64,000 bases of DNA, taken from the NCBI RefSeq assembly GCF_000420385.1, contig NZ_ATUV01000001.1, forward strand, positions 1,217,274 through 1,281,273, given 5' to 3'. The notes under the pieces are model-generated. The model was given only the letters and a program-made list of their open reading frames with translations. It was not told where the DNA came from and made no database searches. Positions within the stretch are counted from its first letter, which is position 1, and every line of letters begins with the position of its first letter. This document shows positions 40,631-49,802 of the stretch, piece after piece. This stretch comes from Hippea alviniae EP5-r. Lineage in GTDB: Bacteria > Campylobacterota_A > Desulfurellia > Desulfurellales > Hippeaceae. The position numbers were made by a program, and so were the translations under genes.

Positions 40631-42039
40631 GTTTTTAAAAATAGAGTTTTTAGTCGTGTTTTATCTTCCTGTGTTATAAAAACACCACGCTTGTTTTGTG
40701 TGCGGGTTGCTGTCTGTAGTTTTAGTTTACTTCTTAAAATTCGTCCCAATTCAACGGGTTTTATAAAAAGTCCAGTTTCGCTTAAGTAATTTTGCAAATC
40801 TTGAGTTAAAACAATGTTGCTGCCGTTTTTCTCCTGCAGGGCAAGGATAGCCTTTGCTATCTCCCTTGTCGTCTCATCAAAATTGAGCGTGTTTACAACC
40901 TTCAAATGCGTCCTTTTTAAATACTCCCCAACGACTATTGCCCTTTTTATGTTTAGTTCATCAACAACCTTTTTGTCTTCCAAGATTGTAAAAATCAATG
41001 CCAACTTCAAAACTTGAATGTCCAATTTTGCTAAAAAACTTAAAGAGAAACCCTTATCCTTTTCTTCACTGAGTTTGCTATACCAGTCAACATAAACACT
41101 CCTTGCCATGTCTGTCATTTGTATCGTTATGCTAATGGTGTTGTTTATTAGCCGCTCATACAGCTCTTTTATCTTTTTGCGGTTTTCAATGCTTATAGTG
41201 GCATCTGTTAAAACAGGTAAATCATTGTCAGGGGTAAAAAAGAAACAGAAGCGTTGCAGGAAACCGTTGTAAAAGTCTTCTTCAGAAAAAGCCTTTTTAA
41301 GCACTTCTGGTTGAATGGTTCCAAAGATAGAGACTAAAGCATTTGGGATAAAGATGGTCTCTCTTGTTATACGGTTGATTTTCCATGCGCCGCCATCATA
41401 GGCGCTTAACAGCTTCTCTTTTGTTCCACTTTCTTTCTGTTTGTATTTGTCCATACCCAACAAGAAGCTGGCAAGCTCATCAGTATAGAGTAAAATTCCA
41501 TTCTCGTTGCCCTGCAGGGCTATGGATAATGCTTCAATTGTAGTGTCTTCTACGATTAGTTGACGATATACTGGTGGCTCTGCAATAAAGCCGTTTTTCT
41601 TGTTTTCTGCTGCTTGTCTGCTGTATTCATTGAGTTCTCTTTTGTATCTCTTATAGTTTTCCTTTTCCAATTCAAATAGTCCTTCTAATATGGATTTTGT
41701 AGCTGGTGATTTACCTGTTCCAGATTGTCCAATCAGTATAGTCCAGATATTAGGATGAATGCGTTTGTTGGTTTTTACTTCAAGTGTCCATCTCTTTCCT
41801 GCCGCAGCACCTATGGCTGTCAAAAATGCACTAATAGGCACGGCAGGAGAAACACCAAATGCTTTTGCAAATTCACGCATAATCTCATCATAAGGGTATG
41901 GCATAACATCTGGGAAGCTGTCGTAAGTTATAAGGTCTGGGTTTTCAATTAGACTTTCCACTTTTCTTTCAGATATTTTGGTGGTATAATCAAAATAAGA
42001 TGGTTTGTGGGGGGTTGCAAGCCCCTCTACTTTTCCCAT
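40606..42039 (-). CDS. DUF3987 family P-loop NTPase
   Basis: 477 aa. The Walker A motif GQSGTGKS lies near residue 109, then a Walker-B-like LLYTDELASFL (about 195). LLSAYDGGAWKINR and SIFGTIQPEVL are typical DUF3987 segments found in phages, satellites and plasmids beside primases. It probably acts as a replicative helicase-like ATPase with the primase encoded downstream. Ends in the iteron-like array. Confidence 0.85.
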   Translation of the reverse strand: MGKVEGLATPHKPSYFDYTTKISERKVESLIENPDLITYDSFPDVMPYPYDEIMREFAKAFGVSPAVPISAFLTAIGAAAGKRWTLEVKTNKRIHPNIWTILIGQSGTGKSPATKSILEGLFELEKENYKRYKRELNEYSRQAAENKKNGFIAEPPVYRQLIVEDTTIEALSIALQGNENGILLYTDELASFLLGMDKYKQKESGTKEKLLSAYDGGAWKINRITRETIFIPNALVSIFGTIQPEVLKKAFSEEDFYNGFLQRFCFFFTPDNDLPVLTDATISIENRKKIKELYERLINNTISITIQMTDMARSVYVDWYSKLSEEKDKGFSLSFLAKLDIQVLKLALIFTILEDKKVVDELNIKRAIVVGEYLKRTHLKVVNTLNFDETTREIAKAILALQEKNGSNIVLTQDLQNYLSETGLFIKPVELGRILRSKLKLQTATRTQNKRGVFITQEDKTRLKTLFLKTSGNLANF

Positions 42040-42041
42040 TT

Positions 42042-42239
42042 CTACCTCCCTCCTGCTGTGATTTTGCTGTTATTAACAAGCTTTTCAAACTCATCTGCAT
42101 CAATAAACAGTTTGCCACCTATTTTTCTGAAGATTTGCTTATATTTGCCTGCCCACTTCCATGCATAAAGCGTTGACGGTTTAAATGGAATACCTGCTGC
42201 CTTTAGCTCCTTTTCGTTGCTTACAGATACGAGTTTCAT
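42042..42239 (-). CDS. Small winged-helix protein (AlpA/excisionase-like), copy 1
   Basis: 65 aa. The TLYAWKWAGKYKQIFRKIGGKLFIDADEF pattern resembles MerR/AlpA-type helix-turn-helix proteins with a beta wing. Partner copy lies directly upstream with a 4-nt overlap. It may be an excisionase or a regulator of the primase operon. Confidence 0.7.
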   Translation of the reverse strand: MKLVSVSNEKELKAAGIPFKPSTLYAWKWAGKYKQIFRKIGGKLFIDADEFEKLVNNSKITAGGR

Positions 42240-42433
42240 GGGTTTGCCTCCTTTTCTTTTGTTTTTTCAGCCAGTTTGAAAAATTCATCAATATCAACAA
42301 AAACACGCCCACCGATTTTTACAAAAAGTTCAGGGTATTTGCGCTGATGACGCCAAAAATATAAGGTTGATTTTTTAAAATGAATGCCGTTTGCCTTTAA
42401 CTGTTGCTGGTCTTTTAGTGGTATTAATTTCAT
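42236..42433 (-). CDS. Small winged-helix protein (AlpA/excisionase-like), copy 2
   Basis: 65 aa, clearly homologous to copy 1 across its length (STLYFWRHQRKYPELFVKIGGRVFVDIDEF). The tandem pair starts a minus-strand operon into DUF3987 and primase. It may form heterodimers with copy 1 or divide repressor and excisionase roles. Confidence 0.7.
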   Translation of the reverse strand: MKLIPLKDQQQLKANGIHFKKSTLYFWRHQRKYPELFVKIGGRVFVDIDEFFKLAEKTKEKEANP

Positions 42434-42539
42434 TTTACACCCCCTTCAAAACTTTTTTGTAATTTTAGGTCTTTTATGGTATATTTTTAATGGGCATTTC
42501 CCGTGTTTATGTTATTTTTTATAACAGGAAAGTGTTGCA

Positions 42540-43598
42540 ATGAAACCCATAAAATTGTTTGAAAATGTTGATAGAGAAAGCGGTTATGAAGAATACGAAA
42601 AATTCAAAAGGTTATATAATTTCCTCAATTTTTTTGCAGATAAAATTATAATGAGACATGGAGACATTCCAAAAATTGAGTTATACTTTAGAACCAACGG
42701 CAAAGACCCACAGCCTGCATTGGATTATTTAAAACAGATTATCAATGATTTCTCGTCTCTCATAGGATATTCCTTGTTAAATCCAAAAAAATTAACTTTG
42801 GATAAATTGAAAAAGCATCTTGTTATTGACATATATCACATTCACAATGATAAGTGGCTATTTTTGTCAGTTCTAATATACAATGAAAGAACATACAAAA
42901 TAAGGCTAAAAATAATCGAAGAGATAGAAAAGCAATACGACGACTATCTATTTGATGCAAGTCTCTACAACTATGCATTTATAGACAAAGAAAAAGGATA
43001 TAAAATATATGGCAACGAAATATCAGGATGGGATCGTAAAGAATTTAAAATAAAGAGATTAAGAAAAGTAATAATAGACATCAATAAGGGTTATAATGAG
43101 TTGAAACAAAGCTGGAAAAATTTTTACGATGAATTTGTTAGATATGCAAATAGGGTAAAAGTGTTGCGTGAATTAAAAGATACTCTGATGCAAAAGGGAT
43201 TGATAGATAGTAATTTTAATCTGCAGAAGGGAAAACATTTTTATGAAGTAAAAAAAGCTACAGAAGTCTTCTTTAAAGGAAAACTGAAACACATACACAT
43301 ATGCCCTGTTTGTGGCAAAGTATTTACAAGCAACAGAAGTCATCAGTTTTTGTGTTCTCAAAACTGCAGAAGGTATAAATCAATGGTTATCAAACCCGCC
43401 TTAGTTGACATATATCACAGAGTAAGAGATAATATAAAAGACTATGACGATGCATATATTGAGTTTTTTCGTCAAGCAAAACTCTGGCAGAAAGAAAGAG
43501 AGCAAAAACACAAAAGCGGCAGAAAAGTTAAACAGATATTCGATATTGAGCGTATAGCAAGAGTCATTTGGCGAGAATTGGAAAAAGAAATTAATTGA
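42540..43598 (+). CDS. Hypothetical protein with zinc ribbon
   Basis: 352 aa, no family recognised with confidence. A four-cysteine knuckle CPVCGKVF ... FLCSQNCRRYK (about 258-282) recalls CGNR-type zinc fingers. The N-terminal ~230 residues are helical, rich in Lys, Tyr and Asp. AGGAAAG precedes the ATG. It is transcribed away from the replication genes in the middle of the element, a position often used by cargo or regulators. Confidence 0.6.
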   Translation: MKPIKLFENVDRESGYEEYEKFKRLYNFLNFFADKIIMRHGDIPKIELYFRTNGKDPQPALDYLKQIINDFSSLIGYSLLNPKKLTLDKLKKHLVIDIYHIHNDKWLFLSVLIYNERTYKIRLKIIEEIEKQYDDYLFDASLYNYAFIDKEKGYKIYGNEISGWDRKEFKIKRLRKVIIDINKGYNELKQSWKNFYDEFVRYANRVKVLRELKDTLMQKGLIDSNFNLQKGKHFYEVKKATEVFFKGKLKHIHICPVCGKVFTSNRSHQFLCSQNCRRYKSMVIKPALVDIYHRVRDNIKDYDDAYIEFFRQAKLWQKEREQKHKSGRKVKQIFDIERIARVIWRELEKEIN

Positions 43599-43736
43599 TT
43601 TTTCTCCTGCCATGTCAAATAAACGAAACACCTACATAAAACTTCCTTTGAGATAGGCAGGGCAATTAAAAAAACAAGTTGGTCAAAACAAAAAACTACC
43701 TTGGCAATGCAAAAATAACTCCCGTTTAAAAAGGGC

Positions 43737-44123
43737 TTACATATCCCAAAGATTACCTTTTCTATTCTTTATACAACTTTTTAGCTTCTTGTCAAAGGTT
43801 GCAATAACATCAGTGTCAGAATAAGAACACAGTAAAGAATCTACAAAATCCAAGTTTGTGTTTTTAAATGTTTCTAAAGCATTGATAACCTTACTTTTGC
43901 CCGAGATAAATACATTGGGACTACGAACAAGCAATAATAAAGTGTCTGCCGTGTCTTTTCTTGGTATTTTATAGACGCCTATTAACACATAAACAATTTC
44001 AGCTAAAACCTCGTTTGGTATATAAACGGTATTATTCTTAATTATCTCTTCAGTTTTGTTCGCTTGCTCAACATTATCGTTCATAAGAAATCTTATTACG
44101 ATATTGGCATCTAATATTATCAT
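43737..44123 (-). CDS. PIN-domain toxin, VapC-like
   Basis: 128 aa. PIN fold with acidic residues in IILDANIVIRFL (Asp5), the central PNEVLAEIVYVL and FVDSLLCSYSDTDVIATFDKKL, giving the usual Asp/Glu cluster for a metal-dependent RNase. Start overlaps the antitoxin stop (ATGA). Confidence 0.88.
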   Translation of the reverse strand: MIILDANIVIRFLMNDNVEQANKTEEIIKNNTVYIPNEVLAEIVYVLIGVYKIPRKDTADTLLLLVRSPNVFISGKSKVINALETFKNTNLDFVDSLLCSYSDTDVIATFDKKLKSCIKNRKGNLWDM

Positions 44124-44359
44124 TGCAAATTACTCCATTTTTCCTTCACATACGATTCCCAAGCTTTTTTCTCAAGTTCAATTTTCGAAGGGTCAGCATA
44201 TTTACTAAACACGCCTTTTAGTTTTGATATACTTCCACTCTCTTTTGAATTCTCGCCTTTGATTTTGGATTCTTTGTTTATCAGAAATTCTATGAAATCA
44301 ATTACTTCTTTTTCTAAATTAGGGGGCAATTTTTCTGCAAGCTCAGCAATTTTAGACAT
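44120..44359 (-). CDS. VapB-like antitoxin
   Basis: 79 aa from the ATG at 44359, which follows GGAGGTTTCA. MSKIAELAEKLPPNLEKEVIDFIEFLI matches short DUF2281-like antitoxins, with a charged C-terminal tail (KLKGVFSKYADP). Pairs with the PIN toxin that overlaps it. Confidence 0.78.
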   Translation of the reverse strand: MSKIAELAEKLPPNLEKEVIDFIEFLINKESKIKGENSKESGSISKLKGVFSKYADPSKIELEKKAWESYVKEKWSNLQ

Positions 44360-44467
44360 TGAAACCTCCAAATTTCTAACTGCTCTTGTTTGGATTTTAA
44401 CGAAAAGATTAAGACATGGCAACAGAAACATAAAATAAGTTAACCCTTGTTTTTTAATTGTTCTACT

Positions 44468-44705
44468 TTATTTCTTAAAGTGATTTATTATCTTTATTCC
44501 CTTGATAGTTTGGTTGTGTTGCAAATCTTCTGTATATAAAACATCACACCCTGTTTCCAGTGCAGAAGAGATTATAAGACTGTCCCAATATGAATACTTG
44601 TATCTTTCAACAAGACTAATAGCATTATTTATCGTGCTCAAGGTTATTGGCGAGATATAAGCTATAAATGAGTGTGTTGGTATCAATGAAAGCTTTATCT
44701 GTCAT
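44468..44705 (-). pseudogene. PIN-domain toxin with frameshift
   Basis: The ATG at 44705 opens MTDKAFIDTNTLIYS, a normal PIN start, but this frame ends after EHDK. The other frame carries NAISLVERYKYSYWDSLIISSALETG and the C-terminal acidic region. One extra base near the AAATAA at about 44627 explains both. The cognate antitoxin upstream is intact, so the toxin may be dead and the antitoxin an orphan. Confidence 0.75.
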
Positions 44706-44913
44706 AAATTTCATCCCTTTTAAATTTCCATTTACGGGTGTCTATGGATATCTTATCCAACAAAAGAACTTTCCCTAAATCTCTTTTTGGCTTATCGTGG
44801 CATCTTTTCTCTTCTGCTATGTATTTTTCAATAAGTGATTTCAGATTCTCTTTTTCTTTTAAAGGTAATTTTCTTATGTCATCGATTAGTGAACTATATC
44901 TCTCAATCTCCAT
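44695..44913 (-). CDS. Antitoxin partner of the broken PIN toxin
   Basis: 72 aa, helical and charged; no named family, but gene size, order and the 11-nt overlap with the PIN start mark it as the antitoxin. IRKLPLKEKENLKSLIEKYI is a likely dimerisation helix, and DKISIDTRKWKFKRDEIYDR the toxin-binding tail. Confidence 0.65.
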   Translation of the reverse strand: MEIERYSSLIDDIRKLPLKEKENLKSLIEKYIAEEKRCHDKPKRDLGKVLLLDKISIDTRKWKFKRDEIYDR

Positions 44914-44916
44914 ATC

Positions 44917-45090
44917 TCACCACCAATACCAAAACTTATTTAGGGATTGTCTTGTTTCTTTTAGCATCTGCTCTGCTTCATGCTTTTTCAATCTTTGCGC
45001 TTTTGTTTTACCCGTTTCCTTGTCTGTATAGACATACCACCCACCGCTTTTTCTCTCGATTGTAAAATCTTCCGTCTCAAACACTATCAT
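44917..45090 (-). CDS. Hypothetical small protein
   Basis: 57 aa from the ATG at 45090 (GGGGGACAAAAA upstream). FTIERKSGGWYVYTDKETGKTKAQRLKKHEAEQML is reminiscent of small DNA-binding or anti-repressor proteins near integrases. It overlaps the integrase end by 14 nt. Function unknown. Confidence 0.5.
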   Translation of the reverse strand: MIVFETEDFTIERKSGGWYVYTDKETGKTKAQRLKKHEAEQMLKETRQSLNKFWYWW

Positions 45091-46237
45091 TTTTTGTCCC
45101 CCTTTCAATCTTTACAACCCTTTGTTCCATCATTTTATCTATACCACCAACCGCATTTCTTTTAACATCAGGCATAAGGTGTGAATACCTCTCTGTCATA
45201 GCTAAGGTTTTGTGTCCCATAAGCTCTTTGATAGTGTATATGGGTGTTCCCTGCATGGCAAGCCAAGAAGCAAATGTATGTCTTAAGGTATGAAAAACGA
45301 CTTTATCCCTATCATCGGTAATGCCTTCGTTAAGACCCAGTTTGTCAACAACCCTAAAGAATGTGTGAGATATTTTCTTAATCCTGTTGCCTTTGGCGTC
45401 TTTAAAAACATACTCGTCTGGTTTTTTAGTTTTATTTTCAAATATGCTTTTTATTTTATCGGTTATATAGGCAATCCTGTTTTCACCACTTTTTGGGTCT
45501 TTGATGTGAATAATGCCATTTTCTAAATCAACATCTCCCCACTTTAGATTAAATATCTCACCTGCTCGCATACCAGTATGCAAGGATAGCAGCGCCATTT
45601 CATAAACCTGCTGGCTGTGTTTTTTAAGTTCATTAAGGAGCGTTTGTGCTTATTCTGGTGTAAGAAAACGGATGCGTCTGTTATCTGCTTTGGGTTTTTT
45701 AACTTTGCTTGTCGGATTTTCGCCTTCAAAATAACCCCAGTCTCTTGCCTTGTTGATTATGTGTCTTAATGTTGCTAAGACATACTCAATTGTTCTTGGT
45801 GCTTTACCCTTGTCGGCAAGGTGTTTCTTTATCTTCTCAACATCAAAGGGCGATATCTCGTTGAGTTTCTTTTTACCAATAATGGGTGATATATAATCTC
45901 TAAAGTGTTGTGCATCTCTGTCCCAGCTCTTCTTTTCCTTTTGGATAACGGGCAAATATTTGGTGTTAAAAAATTCATTCAGCGTTGTCTCTTGCTTTGC
46001 TTTCTGTCTTCTGTCATAGTATTCGCCACCTATAAGCTCGGCTCTTATTTTTGCTTCAACTTCCTTTGCTATGGCAAGAGAGCCAGTTATTGTTTTTCTA
46101 ACTCTTTTTTTATTGTAAGAGACATCAATACGAAACATACGGTTTTCTTTTGGTAATGGTGTGCCACAAAACGGACATGCTTTCAATTTTACACTGAAGT
46201 CGCTGCGGCAGTTTTTACACCTGTAATAAATAGCCAT
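45077..46237 (-). pseudogene. Tyrosine integrase interrupted by one in-frame TAA
   Basis: The full reading frame is 387 codons. The N-terminal part has a zinc-ribbon-like start (CKNCRSDF ... CPFCGTPL) and a SAM-like core-binding domain. A TAA at 45650-45652 replaces a codon after FLTPE, in the same frame as the rest (AQTLLNEL ...). The expected codon there is Glu, so GAA to TAA is likely. All catalytic residues are downstream of the stop: Arg in HTGMRAGEI, HxxR in FHTLRHTFASW, and Tyr in MTERYSHL. Either the integrase is dead, or the stop is read through, or two fragments are made. Confidence 0.9.
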
Positions 46238-46257
46238 TAAATTCCTTCCTACAATTC

Positions 46258-46278
46258 AGTGGGACATTAGTGGGACAT
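46258..46278. repeat. Right pair of AGTGGGACAT decamers
   Basis: Exact copies at 46258-46267 and 46269-46278, between the integrase start and attR. Same orientation and 11-bp spacing as the first two left copies. Probable arm-type sites. Confidence 0.7.
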
Positions 46279-46406
46279 TGAAACACAGTAAACCGTATAA
46301 AAAGATAGAAACATACATAAACCCCAACCTTCGAAAATCATTATAACGAAGGCATTTATAAAAAGCAATAGAAAAAAATCGAAAAGAATAGAAAGCATAT
46401 GATATA

Positions 46407-46455
46407 GATTCCTAATCCTGGTGCCGCAGGTTCGAATCCTGCTCGGGGCACCATT
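46407..46455 (+). repeat. Attachment site attR (49-bp direct repeat)
   Basis: Second copy of the tRNA-Arg 3' end. It lacks the 5' half of the tRNA, so it is not a tRNA gene. The host sequence resumes with the ruvB end 19 nt further. Confidence 0.95.
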
Positions 46456-46473
46456 TAAAGCTACAATATTAAC

Positions 46474-47448
46474 CTATATCAGCGTCTCTTTGAATTTTAG
46501 CTCTTTTAAAGCTATAGATGTGGCAACTCTGCCGCGGGGGGTTCTCTTTATATAACCTATCTGCAGCAAAAAAGGTTCAACAACATCTTCAAGTGTTCCT
46601 CTATCTTCACCGATGCTTGCAGCAAGCGTATCTATTCCAACAGGACCGCCGCTAAATTTCTCAATCAGAGTCAAAATATACTTCTTATCCAAATAATCTA
46701 AGCCATTCTTATCTATCTCAAGCATCTCAAGTGTCTGCTTTGCCGTCTCAACATCTATTATCTCTTTTGAGTTTATTTGAGCCAAATCCCTAACTCTTCT
46801 TAGAAGCTTATTTGCTATTCTCGGCGTGCCACGAGACCTTTTAGCCAAAAGCAAAGCCGCTTCTTCTTCTATCTCTATGTTCAAAATAGAAGCAGAGCGC
46901 TGAATTATCATCTTAAGTTCTTCAATAGAATAGAAATCCAATCTTAAGACAAGTCCGAACCTATCCCTTAAAGGAGAAGTCAAAAGCCCAATGCGAGTCG
47001 TTGCGCCAACAAGTGTAAAAGGTGGTAAATCTATTCTTATCGTCCTTGCACCAGGCCCTTGACCAACGACTATATCGAGTTTGAAATCTTCCAAAGCAGA
47101 ATAAAGTGTCTCTTCAACAGCCCTGTTGAGCCTATGAATCTCATCTATAAACAGAACATCTTTCTCATTTAAATTTGTTAAAATAGCCGCTATATCACCA
47201 ACCTTCTCTATTGCCGGGCCTGTTGTTGTTATTATGTTTGCATTCATCTCCTTAGCCACTATGTTCGCAAGGGTCGTTTTGCCAAGTCCAGGTGGGCCGT
47301 ATAATAGGCAATGTTCAAGCGCTTCGTTTCTCTTTTTGGCAGCTTCAATAGCGAGTGATAAATTTCTTACAATATTTTTCTGACCTATATACTCCTTAAG
47401 TGTTGAAGGCCTTAAGGATAAGCCGTTCTCTTCAGGCTGATGCGACAT
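46474..47448 (-). CDS. ruvB: Holliday junction branch-migration helicase RuvB
   Basis: AAA+ motor that drives branch migration with RuvA. 324 aa; Walker [10 protein letters not shown] (about 51-59), Walker [12 protein letters not shown] (about 99-109), and the C-terminal winged helix with [13 protein letters not shown]. Length normal. Overlaps the upstream pseudouridine synthase gene by 17 nt. No ruvA or ruvC nearby. Confidence 0.97.
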   Translation of the reverse strand: MSHQPEENGLSLRPSTLKEYIGQKNIVRNLSLAIEAAKKRNEALEHCLLYGPPGLGKTTLANIVAKEMNANIITTTGPAIEKVGDIAAILTNLNEKDVLFIDEIHRLNRAVEETLYSALEDFKLDIVVGQGPGARTIRIDLPPFTLVGATTRIGLLTSPLRDRFGLVLRLDFYSIEELKMIIQRSASILNIEIEEEAALLLAKRSRGTPRIANKLLRRVRDLAQINSKEIIDVETAKQTLEMLEIDKNGLDYLDKKYILTLIEKFSGGPVGIDTLAASIGEDRGTLEDVVEPFLLQIGYIKRTPRGRVATSIALKELKFKETLI

Positions 47449-48154
47449 TTTTTCTTTTATAAACCATTCTTTTTATGATTTTTATCTCATCTTTCGTTAG
47501 TTCTCTATACTCACCCTGCCGCATATTCCCAAGCTCTATAGGTCCTATGGCTATTCTTTTTAGCCTTTCTATCTTAACATTAAATGACTTTAAAAACCTT
47601 CTTATAACTCTATTCCTTCCAGTATCAATGGCAATAACTATCCAGTTAGGGTTTTGAGTCTTTTTTATCGTTAACGGTCTAAAAAAGCCGTCTTCCAACT
47701 CTATACCTTCAGACATCCTTTTTAATAAATCCGCACCCAAGACATCCTTTGTTTTGACAAGGTAAGTCTTTCTTATCTTAAATCTTGGATGCATAAGCAG
47801 ATTGGCAAACTTGCCATCACTCGTAACAATCAACAACCCTTCGGATAGGTAATCCAACCTTCCAACACAGATAAGCTTGTTCTCCACATGGGTAAAAAAA
47901 TCACAAACCGTTGTTCTGCCTTCTTCATCGTATGTTGAGCTTATAACAAAAGGTGGCTTGTAAAAGGCAAAATAAACATCTCCCTTTTCTATCTGAACCC
48001 TTTTCCCGTTAAACTCAACAACATCATCTTCTCCAACTTCAACAAAATCCTTTAAAATCTCACCGTTAAATTTTATCTTTCCACTCTTTATTAGCTCATC
48101 AGCATCTCTTCTTGAGATATTAAGAGCTTTCGCTAAAAATCTATTAATTCTCAT
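47432..48154 (-). CDS. Pseudouridine synthase, RsuA/RluB family
   Basis: 240 aa: an S4 RNA-binding domain ([30 protein letters not shown], about 2-32) followed by the catalytic domain with [17 protein letters not shown] carrying the nucleophilic Asp. It modifies rRNA; RluB (23S) is more likely than RsuA but not certain. Overlaps rpoD and ruvB, forming a small operon rpoD-rlu-ruvB. Confidence 0.9.
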   Translation of the reverse strand: MRINRFLAKALNISRRDADELIKSGKIKFNGEILKDFVEVGEDDVVEFNGKRVQIEKGDVYFAFYKPPFVISSTYDEEGRTTVCDFFTHVENKLICVGRLDYLSEGLLIVTSDGKFANLLMHPRFKIRKTYLVKTKDVLGADLLKRMSEGIELEDGFFRPLTIKKTQNPNWIVIAIDTGRNRVIRRFLKSFNVKIERLKRIAIGPIELGNMRQGEYRELTKDEIKIIKRMVYKRKNVASA

Positions 48155-49629
48155 TCTACAAAACTCGCAAGTATTCTACTTCTCTTTGGATGTCTAAGCT
48201 TTCTTAGGGCTTTTGCTTCGATTTGCCTTACTCTTTCTCGTGTAACACCAAGAACCCTTCCAACTTCTTCAAGTGTATGGTCAAAACCATCACCAATACC
48301 AAACCTCATTATGAGCACCTTTCTCTCTCTTTCGTTTAAAGTCATTAATACCTCTTCTATTTTTTCTTTCAAAGAAGACTCAATTACATAATCCATTGGC
48401 GATTTTGTCTTTGTATCTTCTATAAAGTCTTCCAAATGCGTGTCGTTATCATCGCCAATAGGTGTTTCAAGGGATATAGGCTCCTTTGCTATTTTTATTA
48501 TGCTTTTTATCTTATCTTCGTCCATACCAAGATACTCTGCCAACTCTTGAGCTGTTGGCTCCTTTCCATACTCCTGCACCAAAAGTTTGCTTGCTCTAAC
48601 TATCTTGTTTATTGTCTCTATCATGTGAACTGGTATTCTGATTGTTCTTGCCTGATCTGCTATCGCCCTCGATATAGACTGCCTAATCCACCAAGTTGCG
48701 TATGTTGAGAATTTAAACCCTTTTCTGTAATCGAATTTATCAACAGATTTCATTAATCCTATGTTGCCTTCTTGTATCAAGTCCAAAAATGATAGTCCTC
48801 TATTTAAATGCTTCTTTGCTATTGATACGACAAGTCTTAGATTCGCCTTAATCATTCTCTGCTTTACTTCTTCAACTTCCTTCCTTTCCTTTTCAACTTC
48901 AAACAGCTGGTCTAATAGCTTCTCTCTATCTGGCATGTTTTTATCTGACTTAACCCTATGAATAAACTCTTCGGTTATCTTCTGAATATACTTATCACTC
49001 AACGCAATCTCTGTAAAATCTTTAAACAGCTCTTCCTTTATCTGCCCTGCTTCTTCTTCTGTGGCTTTGCTAAGCTGCTCATACTTATCTATTATATCGT
49101 CCAAAAACTTCAAAAATTTTTCTTTTGATGTATGGTCTTCTTCATCATCGTCATCATCAAAATCATAAGATAAATCCAAAGCATTTGATATATTTTTTAC
49201 TTTCTCATTACCGTTTATTATATCTTCCTTAAGCTGTTTTATGGCATCGCAAGTAAAAGGCAACTCTATAAGCTTCCTTGTAAGATTATTCTTGTGCTCT
49301 TCAATCTTCTTCGCTATCTCTATCTCTTCTTCCCTACTCAAGAGTGGAATATTGCCCATCTCTCTTAAATACATTCTAATGGCACTGCCAACTTCTTCAT
49401 CTTCTTCAAGGTCAAAACCTGTATCCTCAAGAGATGAGTCCTTAGAAAGTCTATCATTGTCAATAATATCTATATCCAAATCATCGCACTGCTTTATCAA
49501 ATCGTCAATCTCGTCTATACTTATTCCTTCCGGAAGAATATCATTAATCTCATCATAGGTGACATAACCCTTCTTTTTGCCTTCAGTTAAAATCTTCTTC
49601 AAAACTTCTTCATTTGTCTCTTTTCCCAT
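48151..49629 (-). CDS. rpoD: Primary sigma factor RpoD (sigma-70)
   Basis: 492 aa from the ATG at 49629 (MGKETNEEV), 8 nt after AAGG; an upstream in-frame start at 49674 lacks a ribosome site. Region 1.1 (about 1-55), region 1.2 ([20 protein letters not shown]), an acidic non-conserved insert with a DDDDDEED stretch, region 2 ([37 protein letters not shown]), and region 4 ([26 protein letters not shown]) are all present. Not adjacent to dnaG, unlike many bacteria. Confidence 0.96.
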   Translation of the reverse strand: MGKETNEEVLKKILTEGKKKGYVTYDEINDILPEGISIDEIDDLIKQCDDLDIDIIDNDRLSKDSSLEDTGFDLEEDEEVGSAIRMYLREMGNIPLLSREEEIEIAKKIEEHKNNLTRKLIELPFTCDAIKQLKEDIINGNEKVKNISNALDLSYDFDDDDDEEDHTSKEKFLKFLDDIIDKYEQLSKATEEEAGQIKEELFKDFTEIALSDKYIQKITEEFIHRVKSDKNMPDREKLLDQLFEVEKERKEVEEVKQRMIKANLRLVVSIAKKHLNRGLSFLDLIQEGNIGLMKSVDKFDYRKGFKFSTYATWWIRQSISRAIADQARTIRIPVHMIETINKIVRASKLLVQEYGKEPTAQELAEYLGMDEDKIKSIIKIAKEPISLETPIGDDNDTHLEDFIEDTKTKSPMDYVIESSLKEKIEEVLMTLNERERKVLIMRFGIGDGFDHTLEEVGRVLGVTRERVRQIEAKALRKLRHPKRSRILASFVE

Positions 49630-49765
49630 CGCCACCACCTTCCTTATGGTTTTAGGATTGTTTATTAAAAGCAAAAGCCACCATTTCCCTTATAATTTGA
49701 GTTAAAAGCCTCAAAAGTCAAGGCACAAAAATTTTTAGCAACGGTTAATTATAGGCAAAGCCTGC

Positions 49766-49793
49766 TTGTTTTCAAGTCAAAAATGTGTATAAT
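49766..49793 (+). promoter_or_regulatory. Promoter of queA, possibly leaderless
   Basis: TATAAT (49788-49793), preceded by TGTG, ends 9 nt before the queA ATG. TTGTTT lies 16 nt upstream as a weak -35. The expected start point falls within a few bases of the ATG, and no ribosome site is present, so the mRNA may be leaderless. Confidence 0.6.
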
Positions 49794-49802
49794 TTGCCAG
49801 CC

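Larger units (their letters stand above)
37796..46455. mobile_element. Integrative element in tRNA-Arg(CCT), 8.66 kb
   Basis: Bounded by 49-bp perfect direct repeats copying the tRNA 3' half. Contents in order: a long non-coding left end with decamer repeats, Phd/RelE, primase, iteron-like array, DUF3987 NTPase, two wHTH proteins, a zinc-ribbon protein, two VapBC-type pairs, a short ORF and a tyrosine integrase at the right end. There are no structural, packaging or conjugation genes, so it looks like a phage satellite or an integrated replicon. The integrase is interrupted, so it may be immobile. Confidence 0.9.

Noticed and set aside
46413..46453. Second tRNA-Arg gene at the right end of the element
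   Set aside because: Only the 3' half is present; it is the attR copy, not a full tRNA.
49630..49674. Longer rpoD start ([12 protein letters not shown])
   Set aside because: No ribosome site precedes it, whereas the ATG at 49629 has one and gives a normal region 1.1 start.
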